Positions 1-12,217 of a stretch of DNA of 64,000 nucleotides are shown one piece after another. A model generated the notes under the pieces. It did not search any database and had not been told where the DNA came from. It worked only from the letters and a program-made list of their open reading frames with translations. The first letter of the stretch is position 1. Every line of letters begins with the position of its first letter. The stretch is from assembly GCA_036924285.1 (NCBI GenBank), contig JAYKYS010000014.1, positions 186,001-250,000 on the forward strand. Reading direction: 5' to 3'. The stretch is from Asterella californica. Lineage: Eukaryota > Streptophyta > Marchantiopsida > Marchantiales > Aytoniaceae. A program made the translations under genes and the position numbers.

Positions 1-156
1 GACGACAATAATATGACGGTCTTGTTTGTAACTATGGTATAGTTCTCATCTTCATCTTTGTATCAGAAGTTTTATTCAGACTTAGTTCTAATTTACTACC
101 AAAGTACTATCTTAACTCATGACTTGCAGAATCATGAGTTAAGACTCTTCGAGAAA
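1..156. other. Unmatched left edge, upstream of truncated HNL-A
   Basis: No match to the corresponding part of HNL-B or HNL-C is visible here. Homology to the LRR exon starts abruptly near position 157. The LRR frame read upstream meets a TAA shortly after the only AG-like acceptor (near 128). This looks like a breakpoint that removed the hydrolase and NB-ARC exons of this copy. Confidence 0.5.
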
Positions 157-1452
157 GAGCTGTCTCGCAAATTTACAAGAGTTGCGGTTATTGAGATTGT
201 CGAATGTTAATTTTAGTGGAAACGCAAGCCGTTTTCCATGCAAGCTTACATTTATTCATCTTACTTCTTGCTTCCAAGACCGTGGCGGAAGGTTCCAAGG
301 CTTACTGCGACATGACTGTTGGCCTATTCGGGAAGAAGATGTGGAAGGGCTTCAACAATTGGCAGTGCTTCACGTGGAAAATTGCAAGTCCGTCCGTTTT
401 CCATCCAACTTTGATAGGTTGGGTAACTTGAAAGTCCTCACTGTACGAGGAACGCCTTTGAAGAAACTTCCAAAATCTTTTGGACGACTTCCTGCCCTGA
501 GAGTGTTGAGTCTTGCGAATGTTGGATTGTCACAACTGCCAAGTTCGTTTTCCCAGCTCTCCTCACTTCGGACCTTGAGCTTGGGAGGATGCTCACTGAC
601 AGCCACCAACACAGGCTTTGTTCCTCAGTGGGTCCGCAGGGGAGAACAGGCGGCTCGTCCTCTGATTGCGCTAACAAACTTGAAACTGGAGGACATACGA
701 GGTTTGAAAGAACTGCCCGAATCATTCTGGCTGTTGGATTCTCTCGAAAATTTTGAAATCTCCGGTTGCTCTGACCTGAAACAGCTGCCGGTGGGTTTTG
801 GTAAGCTCAGTAAGCTTGCAACTTTACAAATTGGGTTTTGTTGTGGACTGGAGTACTTGTGCGAGTCTTTGGGAGAACTGACATCTCTTCTTAAGCTGGA
901 CATCAGAGATTGTCCACGTCTTCGGAACCTACCGGATTCGCTAGGTCAGCTTCACTCTTTAACTTATCTGTACCTGCTGAATCTGAACATCGTGAGCCTA
1001 CCAGACACGACAGGTAACCTCCAGAACTTACTTCATTTACGTATATACGCCTTGTCATATCTCCAATCCCTGCCTGAGAATCTAGGGCAACTCAAGTCAC
1101 TGAAGGTCTTGGAGATCTGGGCAGGGATCTGGATCTGGGATCTGGTAGTATTAAGTACTTGCCTGATAGTGTAGGACAATATCGTGAATTAAATGTGATC
1201 GTGAAGTATGAAAGACGTCCAGAGGAGAGCTTGAGAGATATAGGGTTGGTTGAGGGAGAGGTGGGAAGGACGAGTCGCTATATATTTAGTAGTAGGACCA
1301 TAAAGAGATGTTGGGAAAACAATGTGGAGAGGGTTTACAAAGAGAATACGTATTCATTATCCATGTCATATTTCTCTAAGTGGTATTGGACGAGAATTTT
1401 GCTATCAAATTTTCACTCGAATTACACAATGACATATTTTAGATTGTTTTAA
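157..1452 (+). pseudogene. HNL-A: truncated LRR end of a hydrolase-NBS-LRR gene
   Basis: About 320 residues of LRR closely match the last exon of HNL-B and HNL-C, beginning at the segment SCLANLQELRLL. About ten repeats of 23-24 residues with an LxxLxxLxL-xLPxSxGxL consensus can be followed. The 5' two thirds of the gene is missing. Near the 3' end (1113-1145) a run of GATCTGG-like units replaces the sequence found in the paralogues and shifts the frame, so the LRR frame stops at 1174. The C-terminal tail (VGQY...RRPEESL...IGLVEGEV...KRCWENNVERV) continues in another frame from 1159 to 1452. An AATAAA lies at 1451-1456, where HNL-B also has one. The copy is almost certainly non-functional, but it preserves a third set of variable LRR residues. 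Confidence 0.85.
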
Positions 1453-4400
1453 TAAAATTAATTGAGAAATATTTTATATTTTATCTTGTGGAATGTGATC
1501 TTAAGAATCAAATTCGATAAACTTTTTCGATGTCTAAAGCATGAAAAATATATTGTACATGATGCAAGTTGAGTATGTTTGTGACTAAAACAAATTGCAC
1601 ATCTGTGTGAAATAAAGCATTTTTCAGTCACAACATAGTCAACGCCAACAGTGAAGTTTGGTCCTTCGTATTCGATGCGATCGAAGTCAAATCGTATAAA
1701 TCCAAGTTTCACTCAATCGTCATTTTTTCATATTCAGTATGATCCATAAGAGAACAAAATAACACATTGATATTCTCCTTGTATACAATGCGATTCGACT
1801 CAATGTAAAAACATACAATAAATGATGTTTTTTTTGTATTTAATGTGATTCGACTCAATGTATAAATATAAGACAAATGATGTTCTCTTTATGGTCATGA
1901 CAATTGTGCTCAATGTTGCTGCTCTAGAATTAGTCAAACAAGTATTGAAGTCTTTTTGTTCTTTGGTCGTTCTAAATGAAATGTCTTCAGAGATAAGATT
2001 TGCATAGAGATGTGATACTTTGACAACTTCTAAACATACTTGCAAACAAAAGAAAATTATTTCTCGTGACAATAAACAACTTATGCATGGATAGAATAAT
2101 TGTACTTCATGTCGTAATAAATTTATCTATCAAACTAGATTTCTTTTTGTCCATACCAAAATAAATACTACAGAAGTGTTTAAACCCATGAGTATGAGTA
2201 TAAAAGCATGAAAAGAATATTCTCTTTTTTCGTGATGTTCTTTTTCCTCTATGAATTATTCCCTTTTGTTCCAAGAGAACTCGAAGCCTCGTCTTTAACA
2301 TTTCTCTGCCAGTACTCAATAGTTTATTTTGAGATGAATAATAGCTTGTAAAGCTAGTGAGTAACTTTAATTTGATAATTTATTTCACAGATTGATCAGA
2401 TTATCATTACCCGAGGGTTCAGTAGTAACTATTCTTAATTACATCTGCAAATACTTTAACTTATTTCTTGAAAAAAATGTTTATTAACTTTTATTCTTTA
2501 GAATTTGAGAATTTGAGAGTTACAAATGTTTTAGTAGAATTTATGTCCAATACTGTACCTCGAGGTCAGATTCGGCACTTGTTTGTGGAATAATTACTTT
2601 TTACTTTACTTACAAAATGGTTCGAGGCTAGAGAGTGAAAGTTGAAAGGAATTCGGCAAGTCATAACAGCTTTTATTCTTTTGAGGTCTCTTCACTCTAC
2701 TACTGTAAATTTTGAACATGACCTTCTAGTAATTATTTTCTTTGGTATCTGACCTCAACGTACGGTATAGAATCTTTCTAGCAAGTGTTTTAAGCAAATA
2801 GTTCGAACTAAACATTTGAGGTTAGATCTCATGGTTCAAGAATCATACAGTTTGTGTGTGAGTCCATCTTTCTCTTTCTCCACGTTGCGGTACACATCTT
2901 AAACAATATGATATTCATCATGAGTTGCACATTTTCTCTTTTGACAATCTGACAAGCTATAACATGAATGCTACGAGGATATCGCTCGAGTTGAAGGAGT
3001 TGAAAAATTCTCGATCGGACTTTTCGTGCTCATTGTTCCTAGTGCTATGTTTTTCCTTTCATGTTCCACAGGTTTCATAGGAGATAGATTGACTGTGGAG
3101 AGATCAACTGACCGTCAGGTTAGTCAGCCATGATTGATACCAAACTATCATAAGGTTTGTACAAGTCAAAATGCTTACTCAAGGGTAGAGTATTCTTTCT
3201 ACTTTCTCAAAGGATGTTGTACAAGCTTAAGTCAGTATTGTACCTTGTGTCGATGCACACTCTCAACATAGAGATATCTATATATCTAATACAAATGTTA
3301 CAAACCTTCAATGCAAAGCATGTGTGAAGAGCTATTAACATGTATATCATTATTGATGATTTTTTAAGGAAGTGAGAAGTAAATACATCATCACGATTAG
3401 TTACCATTAACACATAAAGACATCATGTCATCAAGGCAAGATAGTGTGATTGTCATAGTCGTGCATATGGTTAATATAGATATATCGTTGTCGTTTTATT
3501 TTATTTGTTGATCAAATTCTTTTCTGATGTTATCATAGCTGTCAAACAAAGAAAACTTGTGTGAGTTGTGTCGTTTTGAATTTACAGCTATTATAGTATA
3601 ATAATCAGATAGTAACTAAATGTAATAATTAAAATGACTCTGAACAAAAGTTGATGTTAGACACTGATTTAGCATTCGGTTCTAGCAGCGACAACTACTT
3701 ATTATTCATAATATGGAAGAAGTATTTATTTCATTACTGATTTCATGTCGCATATGAATCAAACATAATATGTAATAGATATATCATACTATTTATCTTT
3801 TAAGGACAGTAAACTATATCTTTTCGTATATTTATATAAAATTATACAGTTAGTTCTATATTAACATGTTACCATGTATTGAAAGTTATAGACGCTTTTT
3901 GGTAAGATACTTATTTATACGATTTGCTCGAGATGAGGATAATAGAGTGTATTTCAAACTGAGACTGTATTTCAAAGATGCTAGATCTTAGGCCTTAGAC
4001 TAACATACATTTAAATCACTATGATACTTTTAAATCTCGGTAATATTCAAATATCAAATCAGTTTAAAGTGTTATTTCACCGCCACAGGGGACCAAAGAT
4101 TGCTAAAGGGGATAAATAAACTGCTAACTCTTAAAATATTCATCTACTCCCCTCAGCAGCTTGGAGGAGGAAAAGGATAACCTGAAAGAAGATAATAAAA
4201 TTGATGAAGTTTAGAGGTTATTAGTTGTAAAGCATACATATCACCTAGTCATCGTTCGATTTCAGTTACCAGCGTTAAGTATTAAACCCCGAGTATTACT
4301 ACAAGTGCTAGTGGTAACCCGAACGACCTTATTTCACGGGTTTGCTTTTAGAGAAGTGAAAAATTTAACTGTTATGCAAAAATGTTTCTGGTGATTAGTC

Positions 4401-4515
4401 TTCCCCTCATAAATATATTGATTTATTACCTAACCCTTCTGACGAGAAAGATTAAGTAATAATTCAAAATATTTATGAATTTACTGCAGCACCCTCTCAC
4501 ACTTGTACTCTCTGA
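1453..4515 (+). repeat. Unit X, copy 1, left part (downstream of HNL-A)
   Basis: AT-rich DNA that recurs downstream of HNL-B (from 20887) and HNL-C (from 33169), and in rearranged form at 41.3-44.5 kb. Copy 2 lacks about 580 bp present here (around 2537-3115), and copies 2 and 3 have an extra ~160-bp tandem duplication just after the gene. Short ORFs are shared between copies only because the DNA is duplicated; none shows a recognisable domain. The unit is interrupted at 4515 by TE1 and resumes at 12218. Confidence 0.85.
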
Positions 4516-5654
4516 ATTTCGGGCACCTACCGCCTTGTTGCGCCAGCGGAAGCTCTTGCTCAGTAGGTCACGAAATTCAAACCGCTAACCTGCAAACACA
4601 ATCACAAGTTAGCGTCTATGCATCACTTATCTTATCTCAATTTGGTCCGGACCGGAGTCGGACCGTCTCCTTAATCATCAAGCTCAGCAGTTCCTAAGTC
4701 CCGACCTAGTCCCGCCTAGGTCGGTCCCAAACATGAGCAAGTCACAAGATGACTTGGGGCGTACTTCCCATAAAGTCCAGGGTCCTAAACAGTACCTCCA
4801 GCACACCTAGCGGCCCAACCGCCCGTGATGTCAGTCTGGGTCTAGGCTCCCGAACGGTGGTCTAACCCGCCGACTCGTTCCTTAATCTTGCCCCTGCCCT
4901 TACATCGTTCCTAAGTCTAGACGTCCAAGTCTGGATCGGAACGTGCCTTGGAACCGGCCCAGCCATCACCTCATCCCTCCAGAGTCCGTCCGCCGAACCC
5001 TGGGGTCGGGTGACTCGTCTTGGCCCACCCAGGCATCGAGCCCCCCTCATATATACTTCTGGGGATCGGCGGTCCCGCCCTCCTCTTTGGTCCCTGAAAA
5101 TTATATCACAACCTGATTGTGGTTCGGCCATAACTTCCAGCTCGGAGGTCAGATCGAGGAGTGTTATATATCACTGGAAAGCACTCGACGAGACCTTTCC
5201 AATGATACCTCACTCGCCTCGAGATCTTACGTGGAGCTCCGTCCACGACCTAAAACGTCCCTGGAGCTCCAACACTTAGCCATTTTTCAGAAACCTGTGG
5301 TCCAGACCCAGACTCGAACCCTGTGGTTCAGACCAGCGTCCGAAGCACGGTCCGTCTGTGTCTCGGACCCACGTCTCGGATCCACGTCTCAGACCTATGT
5401 CTCAGACTCATGTTTCGGTCCGTTCCTAGACTCGCCCCCTTAGGTCAACGTTTGTCCGAGGTCCTCTTGGGGTAGACCCTTATGTCCTAAGCCAAGGTTC
5501 CAACCTTGGTTCAGAGAACCACTTAGGGTTCATCTGATCCCGACTTCATGGCCAAGCCGTTAAGTCCTACTCGCAGCGCTCACAACCTAGCGCAAGTCCG
5601 CTAGGGTTCTGTTGTTCGCGTCTACGCCCGATCTTGAGAATGAGAGTCGTGACA
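4516..5654 (-). repeat. TE1 3' LTR
   Basis: Matches 11079-12217 over its full length with scattered substitutions. In element orientation it begins TGTCACGACTC, a usual plant LTR start, next to a purine-rich tract. The outer edge abuts the CTGA target duplication. Confidence 0.88.
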
Positions 5655-5675
5655 CTCACCCCCACTTTGGAGGTT
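5655..5675 (-). other. TE1 polypurine tract
   Basis: On the minus strand this reads as a purine-rich stretch containing AAAGTGGGGGTGAG immediately before the 3' LTR. This is where plus-strand synthesis is primed in LTR retroelements. Confidence 0.7.
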
Positions 5676-6386
5676 GATGCCCTCATCAACAATGATCCTT
5701 TAAGTTAACACCAAGTTCAAAATGGGTAGCCAACCCCTTGGCGTCAGAATTGCGTTCTGGTGGCTAACCCGCAATTCCCTTCTTGGCTTGAGTCTTAAGT
5801 TGTCGCTAGAACACTTAGAAAATTTCAACTAGTCTCAGGAAAAGCCTTACCTTTTTGGCTTACCCTAAACAAAACTAGTTGACAGTTTCTAAACATTCTA
5901 CTTAAGACTCTAACTTGCTAACTATAAGTATTCACACCTACTTATAAGGTCCCCCGAAACTCACTTTTCGATCGCAATCTGATTTGACTTAGACGCGCGA
6001 CTAAGTTTACTTTGCAGTTAGAAAACCGCAAAGCAAGATCACCCCAAGCCCCAAGACAAGTATGAAAGTTCATACTTGCTTTGCCAACGCTACGGCAAAC
6101 CTAAGTCTTGACATCAAGACTTAGTCTTGATTTAGATGCTTATCCAAACCAGCTCGCTTCCTTTGAGTGTGCTTCGTTCCTCCTCTTGACAACATCCTAG
6201 GCATCTGATCAGAACTAGTCATAGCCATGCACTACCAATACACTTAGACAAATTTTCAAGAAATAAAATCTTTATTTCCAAACACAAGTCAAAGCTACAA
6301 GTCCATCGGCCCAAATCGTCTCAAGTTGCTACTCGTATGGTTCGTCGTTTCTTCACCCCTCGCTGGAAGGAGATGTCCTCATCTTG

Positions 6387-7527
6387 CTAACGCCCTTGTT
6401 GTCCTTGTCTGCGTTTGAATAGGTCCAATACATCGCTCGCATGTGCGAGATCTTCCTCTGGCACCCAAGTTGCTTCCTTCAAATGGTAACCACGCCATTT
6501 GACTAAGTACTCCATCCGGTTGGATTTGCGGCGAGATCGCAAAATGGACTCCACCTCATATTCTGCTTCACCTTGCACGACATCAAGTTGAGGCCTGAGT
6601 ACTTGTTTGCGCTCCGGTCGCAAATCGTCCTTGAAGTATTTCTTTAATAAAAAAACATGGAAAGTCGGATGCAACTGCCACTCGCGAGGAAGGTCTAAAG
6701 TATAGACGTCTTCATGCGGAGTCTTTACAATGACAAAAGGTCCCGCGAACTTCGATGAAAACTTCACTGATATTTCCTTCGGTAGTGTGAAGTTTTTCGT
6801 ACTTATCCATACTTCTTCGCCCACTTGAAACTTCACTTGCCGCCGATGCTTGTTTACCTGTTTCGTGTATCGTTGCTGCGCCTTCTCGAGGTTCTTCTTT
6901 ACTTGCTCCTCGTGCAGCTGCATTGCCGCCACCAACTCTTCAGCTGATGTTTGCCGTGTTCTTGGTCGTGCCGATGTAGAACTCTCTGCAAGAGTCAAGT
7001 CAAGAGGCCCTTCTGGCTCACGTCCATAAGCCAGCAAGAAAGGCGATTCGCCAGTTGCCGAATGCTTCGTGGAATTGTAGCAATACTCCGCAAGATTGAG
7101 CCACTCTGCCCAGTCACTTTGGTCCGCGCTCACATAATTCCTCAAGTATTGATTCAGAACCGAGTTAACTCGTTCCGTTTGCCCATCTGTTTCTGTATGA
7201 AAGGCGGTACTAAATTTCAACTTAGTCCTCAATTTTTGGAACAAGTGTTTCCAAAAGACACTTGTGAACTTAGAGTCTCTATCTGAAATAATACTCCGAG
7301 GTAATCCATGTGAACGCCACCAAGTATCTAAGAACAACCGAGAAGTCGTGAACGCTGTTGCAGTATCCAAGGTCGGAGCAAACTTCGCTAGTTTGCTAAA
7401 CCGATCAACTATCACAAAAATCGCGTTGTATCCATTCGAGTCAGGCAGAGAGGTAATGAAGTCCATGCTAATGCTTTCTCAAGGTCTGGCTGGAATCGGT
7501 AGAGGATGAAGCAACCCTTGTTTCTTC
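6387..7527 (-). pseudogene. TE1 integrase core and chromodomain
   Basis: The 359-residue frame from 7466 to 6387 starts at MDFITSLPDSNGYN and carries all three catalytic acidic residues: D in MDFI, D in ISDRDSKF and E in DGQTERVN. Downstream is a GPF-type module (KFAGPFVIV). The last ~55 residues form a chromodomain (YEVESILRSRRKSNRMEYL, then VKWRGY and ATWVPEEDL). Chromodomains of this kind direct chromovirus integrases to particular chromatin. The frame upstream is broken: a TGA at 7479-7481 replaces the Trp expected in the usual PARPWE segment, and the frame changes near 7530. Confidence 0.9.
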
Positions 7528-8736
7528 TCATACGCGGTTCGCTTGACAGGTTACACATGTTTTCACAAAGTGGGCAACATCGTCTTTCATGTGGGGCCAA
7601 TAAAACTTTTTAGCTATCACTGCTAATGTGGACTTTTCTCCTTTAAGGTCTGATAAGGGCGTATCGTGAGATTTTTTTAACAACTTGGTCCTAAGTTTTC
7701 CTTGTCCCACATAAATCTGACTTTGCTTGAACATGAGTAACCCATGTCTTAGCTGCATGTTATGCAACTTCACTCCTCGCTTGAGTTGTTCCAGGTACTC
7801 CTTCGCTTGGTCATCGCCCATGTAACCTTCACGTATTCGCCTCTCCAAGTCTGACTCCTTAGGATACATAGCTCGCAAAATCTGTGTTGACGATGGAAGA
7901 TATTCCTCCTTGCGACTCAAGGTGTCAGGAACCACATTGTCTTTTCCCGCTTTGTGGATTAATTCTACGTTCATGAGCGCCAAGGTATCATGCCACGGTA
8001 GTTGCTTTGGCGTCACCCGATCTTGTGTCTCAAAGTACTTGAGCGAAATATTGTCAGTATATACTTGGGTTTTGTGAAGTCCCAAGTAATGTCGCCATTT
8101 CCTCAAGCAATGAACCACCGCAAACAGTTCCTTCTCGTGAGTCGGCCATCGACTCTCTGTCCCAGATAGCTTCTTGCTTTCGTACGCTACAGGTTTTCCA
8201 TCCTGCACCAACACTCCGCCAATTGCATAGTCGCTCGCGTCCGTGTGCACCTCGAATGGTTTGTCGAACTCCGGCAGCTTCAAAACTGACGCCTTTGACA
8301 AAATAGTTTTGATTGTCTGAAATGCATCATCCACCTCCGTGGTCCAACTTACCTGTGCGTCTTTGTCCGTCCAGTCCGTCAGCGGCTTCGCGATCTTTGA
8401 AAACCCCTTCACATACTTGCGGTAGAACTGCGTCAATCCTAAGAATCGCCGCATCTCCTTCACTGTAGTTGGAGACTCCCAAGTCACAATCGCGTCCACC
8501 TTCTGCATATCCGGACCGACTCCTTCTGCACTAATGACATGTCCCAAGAAGTTAATGCGCTCCAAACCAAACTCACTCTTGTCAATTTTGGCAAACAGCT
8601 TATGCTCCCGCAGCTTCGTCAACACCACCCTTAGCTGCTCCGCGTGCGACTCCAAGGTTTTGGAGTAGATCAAGATGTCGTCGATGTAAACGATGACAAA
8701 CTCATCCATCTCCTCGCGAAAAATTGTGTTCATCAA
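7528..8736 (-). pseudogene. TE1 reverse transcriptase (C-terminal half), RNase H and integrase zinc domain
   Basis: The frame opens just before the polymerase catalytic box YIDDILIYS, followed by the thumb segment (FLGHVIS, RRFLGLTQFYRKYVKGFSKIA). RNase H follows, with FEVHTDASDYAIGGVL, the conserved KELFAVVHCLRKWRHYL and YTDNISLKYF. The final part is the integrase zinc-binding region ending CVTCQANR. Its usual second His seems to be lost (HDTPLSDLKG where HxxPLxGHxG is normal). The frame stops at 7528 because of a one-base shift against the integrase core. Confidence 0.9.
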
Positions 8737-9278
8737 CGTAGTGACGTCGAAGGGGCATTGCAGAGTCCAAATGGCATCACCACGAATTCAAACGATCCGT
8801 ATCTCGTTCGACAAGCGGTCTTCTCAACATCTGGGTCAGCTATCCGGATCTGGTAATATCCTGACTTCAAGTCTATCCTGCTGAAGTACTTTGCGCCCCC
8901 TAACCTATCAAAGAGGTCGTCTATCCTTAGCAAGGGATAATTATTCTTCACCGTCATCTTATTGAGTGCACGATAATCTACGCAGAGTCGTAACTTCCCA
9001 TCCTTCTTCTTTGCAACAAGAACTGGGGCTCCATAAGGTGACTTGCTGGTTCGAATATATCCCCGCGCTAATAGCTCACCGAGTTGTCTTTTCAACTCAA
9101 GGAGTTCCACCTGATTGAGTCGGTAAGGGGCTTTGGAAGGTGGTTCCGATCCTGGCAAGACCTCAATCTTGTGATCCATCACCCGCCTTGGAGGTAACTC
9201 AGCGGACAACTCATCCGTCAAGACATCCTCGAACTCCTTAATCACTTCACGAAGAAGCTCCGGAAGTTTAATCGCGTC
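8733..9278 (-). pseudogene. TE1 reverse transcriptase (N-terminal half)
   Basis: Carries the palm and finger motifs of Ty3/gypsy polymerases: [55 protein letters not shown] and [12 protein letters not shown]. It breaks off in the segment after NAPST; the rest of the polymerase lies in another frame from 8736, which indicates a one-base deletion near 8745. It is in the same frame as gag-protease upstream, separated from it by a single TGA at 9279-9281. Confidence 0.9.
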
Positions 9279-10958
9279 TCATGATGTTTCCTCTTGTCCA
9301 TCTGTCATCAAATCTGCAACCGGCATTAAACACATGACTCCGTCATTGAAGTCCATCTGTTTACCTTTGATCAAATTCACTGCAAAATCGTCCATTTTCC
9401 GTGCCTTCCGGATCAGCCTCACTCCCAGCTTCCGTCCTTTAACTCTGACATTCAATCTCAAAGGTCTCCGTCTAAGTTCCACGTCGAACCTATCTAAGAA
9501 AGTGTTCCCCAAAACCACATGGATATCATCCATCTCGCACACCGTGAAGTTCTCTGTGAACTCCAACTTTCCACACGCAAATCGTACGTCCAAGGCCACT
9601 TCAGAAGTTTGGTACGTCTTGCCCTTGGCAAAGCGTACCTGAATAGGCTTGTCTGCCTTGGAGGTAGACAAGCCCAACTTCTTCACCAACTTTGGACTTA
9701 TGAAGGAGTGAGTCGCTCCTCTGTCCACAAGAAAAGTAACATCACGGTTAGCAACCTTGGCTTGTAGAAACATCAATCTCGGCGTCTTCTTCGTGGTTCT
9801 CAAGGTCACAATCATCTGGCCCTCCAACAAGTCCTTTGCAACAGACGCATTCATGCTACAGTTACTAACCTTAGGTTTCGTGCACCCCTTAGCAATATGG
9901 CCCGCCTCGCCACAATTGTAGCAAGTAAACTTTGCGTCATTGCCCTTCTGAGGTGTTTGCCCCTTAGGTTTCACTCCTGTTTGTTGCCGCTTTGCTGCCG
10001 AGGCAGAAGAATCCTTCCGATCCTTCTCACCCCCATCCCACTGTCGCTTGAAGCCCTTGTTCTTCTTCTGGAACTTGTCCGTGCTGCGTGGTTCAAAGGG
10101 TTTCTGTTGTTGGACTTCGTCGTCCCCAATTCGCTCCGCTAGCTTCAAAAGTTCAGCGCATGTCTCAGGTAGCTTCGGCATCCGAAAGAGAGCCTTCTCC
10201 GAGCTGGACTTGAGTCCTCCGACGAATATACATATTTTGGTCTCCTCAGTCCACTTAAAGAACGAGTCTAGTTTGGCACTGAACTCGCGTACATAAGCAC
10301 TTAAGGTCCCCGTATGCTTCAGTCTCACCAACTCAACAGCGTCCCGAATCCTTTGATACTCCGGAGTGAATCGTCCCGCGAGCAACTCCTTGAACTCCTT
10401 CCAACCAAGCGCCGAGACGGTCAAGGTATGCTCATCTCTATATGCAGTCCACCAGAGAAGCGCATGATCCTTCAAGAACGTAACCGCCGCTCTCACTTTG
10501 TTTGACTCCTGAGCCTGATGCGCTTCAAAGTATAGGTCCAACTCAGTTAAGAAGTCCTTAACCTTGCGAGCCCGTCCTATACCTGTAAACGGGATCAGCA
10601 AATTCATCTTACAAAGCTTTCAGGTAGACGAGAAACTTCCTTGGCCTACCTCAAGTTCAGCGATACGTTTGTCCCTAGAGACCATACCTTCCTGCATGGT
10701 CTTCATCATCTTGATGAGTTTCGCATACAAGGCTCCTTGACTTCCCTCACCTGCATCGTTGGGCACTGTTGGCAAGACTCCATCTTGCTGCAGCGGTGCC
10801 GCAGCTGGAACTGGGCTTCCTTGACGTTGGGGCGAAGGTTGTCGGTTGTCATCCCCTGACTGTGCCTCGGGGCTAGCTCGAGTCGATCTGGTCCCGGTGT
10901 CAGCCGTCACTCCCCGTTTCTTGGTCTTCCTCCTGGAACTCTGTCCTACGTCGGCCAT
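9279..10958 (-). pseudogene. TE1 gag and aspartic protease
   Basis: Starts at MADVGQSSRRKTKKR (10958). One in-frame TGA (10620-10622) separates the N-terminal ~112 residues from the rest. The capsid region has the retrotransposon gag pattern (DAVELVRLKHTGTLSAYVREF). A CCHC zinc knuckle (CYNCGEAGHIAKGC) follows, then the protease with FLVDRGATHSFIS and an IHVVLGNTFLDRF flap/dimer segment. The usual D-S/T-G catalytic triplet is D-R-G here, predicting an inactive protease. Whether the TGA at 10620 was ever bypassed cannot be told from one copy. Confidence 0.88.
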
Positions 10959-11065
10959 CGCTCCAAGTGTTCACCTAGAAACGTTGATCCGCTTCGTGTC
11001 TCGCGTTCCTCCTCAAGCGTCCAGCCTTAAACCGCTACCTCAAGTTCTCGCTCACCGAAGCGTCG

Positions 11066-11077
11066 GCTCTGATACCA
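11066..11077 (-). other. TE1 primer-binding site (initiator tRNA-Met)
   Basis: The minus strand reads TGGTATCAGAGC just inside the 5' LTR. This is complementary to the 3' end of plant initiator tRNA-Met, the commonest primer of plant LTR retroelements, and it fixes the element's orientation. Confidence 0.88.
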
Positions 11078-11078
11078 C

Positions 11079-12217
11079 TTTTCGTGCACCTACCGCCTTG
11101 TTGCGCCAGCGGAAGCTCTTGCTCAGTAGGTCACGAAATTCAAACCGCTAACCTGCAAACACAATCACAAGTTAGCGTCCATGCACCACTTACCTTATCT
11201 CAATTTGGTCCGGACCGGAGCCGGACCGTCTCCTTAATCATCAAGCTCAGCAGTTCCTAAGTCCCGACCTAGTCCCGCCTAGGTCGGTCCGAAACATGAG
11301 CAAGTCACAAGATGACTTGGGGCGGACTTCCCATAAAGTCCAGGGTCCTAAACGGTGCCTCCAGCACACCTAGCGGCCCAACCGCCCGTGATGTCCGTCT
11401 GGGTCTAGGCTCCCGAACGGTGGTCTAACCCGCCGACTCGTTCCCTAGTCTTGCCTCGGCCCTTACATCGTTCCTAAGTCTAGACGTCCAAGTCTGGATC
11501 GGAACGTGCCTTGGAACCGGCCCAGCCATAATCTCATGCCCCCAGAGTCCGCCCGCCGAACCCTGGGGTCGGGTGACTCGTCTTGGCCCACCCAGGCATC
11601 GAGCCCCCCTCATATATACTTCTGGGGATCGGCGGCCCCGCCCTCCTCTTTGGTCCCTGAAAATTATACCACAACCCGATTGTGGTTCGGCCATAACTTC
11701 CAGCTCGGAGGTCAGATCGAGGAGTGTTATATATCATTAGAAAGCTCTCGACGAGACCTTTTCAATGATACCTCACTCGCCTCGAGATCTTACGTGGAGC
11801 TCCGTCCACGACCTAAAACGTCCCTGGAGCTCCAACACTTAGTCATTTTTCGGAAACCTGTGGTCCAGACCCAGACTCGAACCCTGTGGTTCAGACCAGC
11901 GTTCGAACCACGGTCCGTCTGCGTCTCGGACCCATGTCTCGGACTCACGTCTCAGACCTGTGTCTCAGACTCATGTTTCGGTCCGTTCCCATACTCGCCC
12001 CCTTAGGTCAACGTTTGTCCGGGGTCCTCTTGGGGTAGGCCCTTATGTCCTAAGCCAAGGTTCCAACCTTGGTTGAGAGAACCACTTACGGTTCATCTGA
12101 TCCCGACTTCCCGACCAAGCCGTTAAGTCCTACTCGCAGCGCTCACAACCTAGCGCAAGTCCGCTAGGGTTCTGTTGTTTGCGTCTGCGCCCGATCTTGA
12201 GAATGAGGGTCGCGACA
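11079..12217 (-). repeat. TE1 5' LTR
   Basis: Second copy of the 1139-bp LTR, next to the primer-binding site on its inner side and to the CTGA duplication on its outer side. Confidence 0.88.

Larger units (their letters stand above)
4516..12217 (-). mobile_element. TE1: Ty3/gypsy chromovirus LTR retrotransposon, degenerate
   Basis: A complete 7.7-kb element on the minus strand. Two ~1139-bp LTRs flank gag, protease, reverse transcriptase, RNase H and integrase with a C-terminal chromodomain. The target duplication is CTGA (4512-4515 and 12218-12221). The undisturbed site is visible in X copies 2 (about 23505) and 3 (about 36265), so it inserted after, or in only one product of, the segmental duplication. 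The LTRs differ by a few percent by eye. The coding region has two in-frame TGA codons in gag-pol, frameshifts near 8745 and 7530, and a Trp-to-TGA change at 7479-7481, so the copy is not autonomous. About 700 bp between the integrase stop and the 3' LTR (5676-6386) shows no ORF. Confidence 0.93.

Noticed and set aside
1800..2072. A 90-codon reverse-strand ORF shared by X copies 1, 2 and 3 (also 21409-21672 and 33699-33971)
   Set aside because: Its conservation is no better than that of the surrounding duplicated DNA. The C-terminus differs by indels between copies, and no domain is visible. It is best explained by the segmental duplication.
9334..10505. Plus-strand ORFs opposite TE1 gag
   Set aside because: Antisense shadows of a clear gag-protease coding frame.
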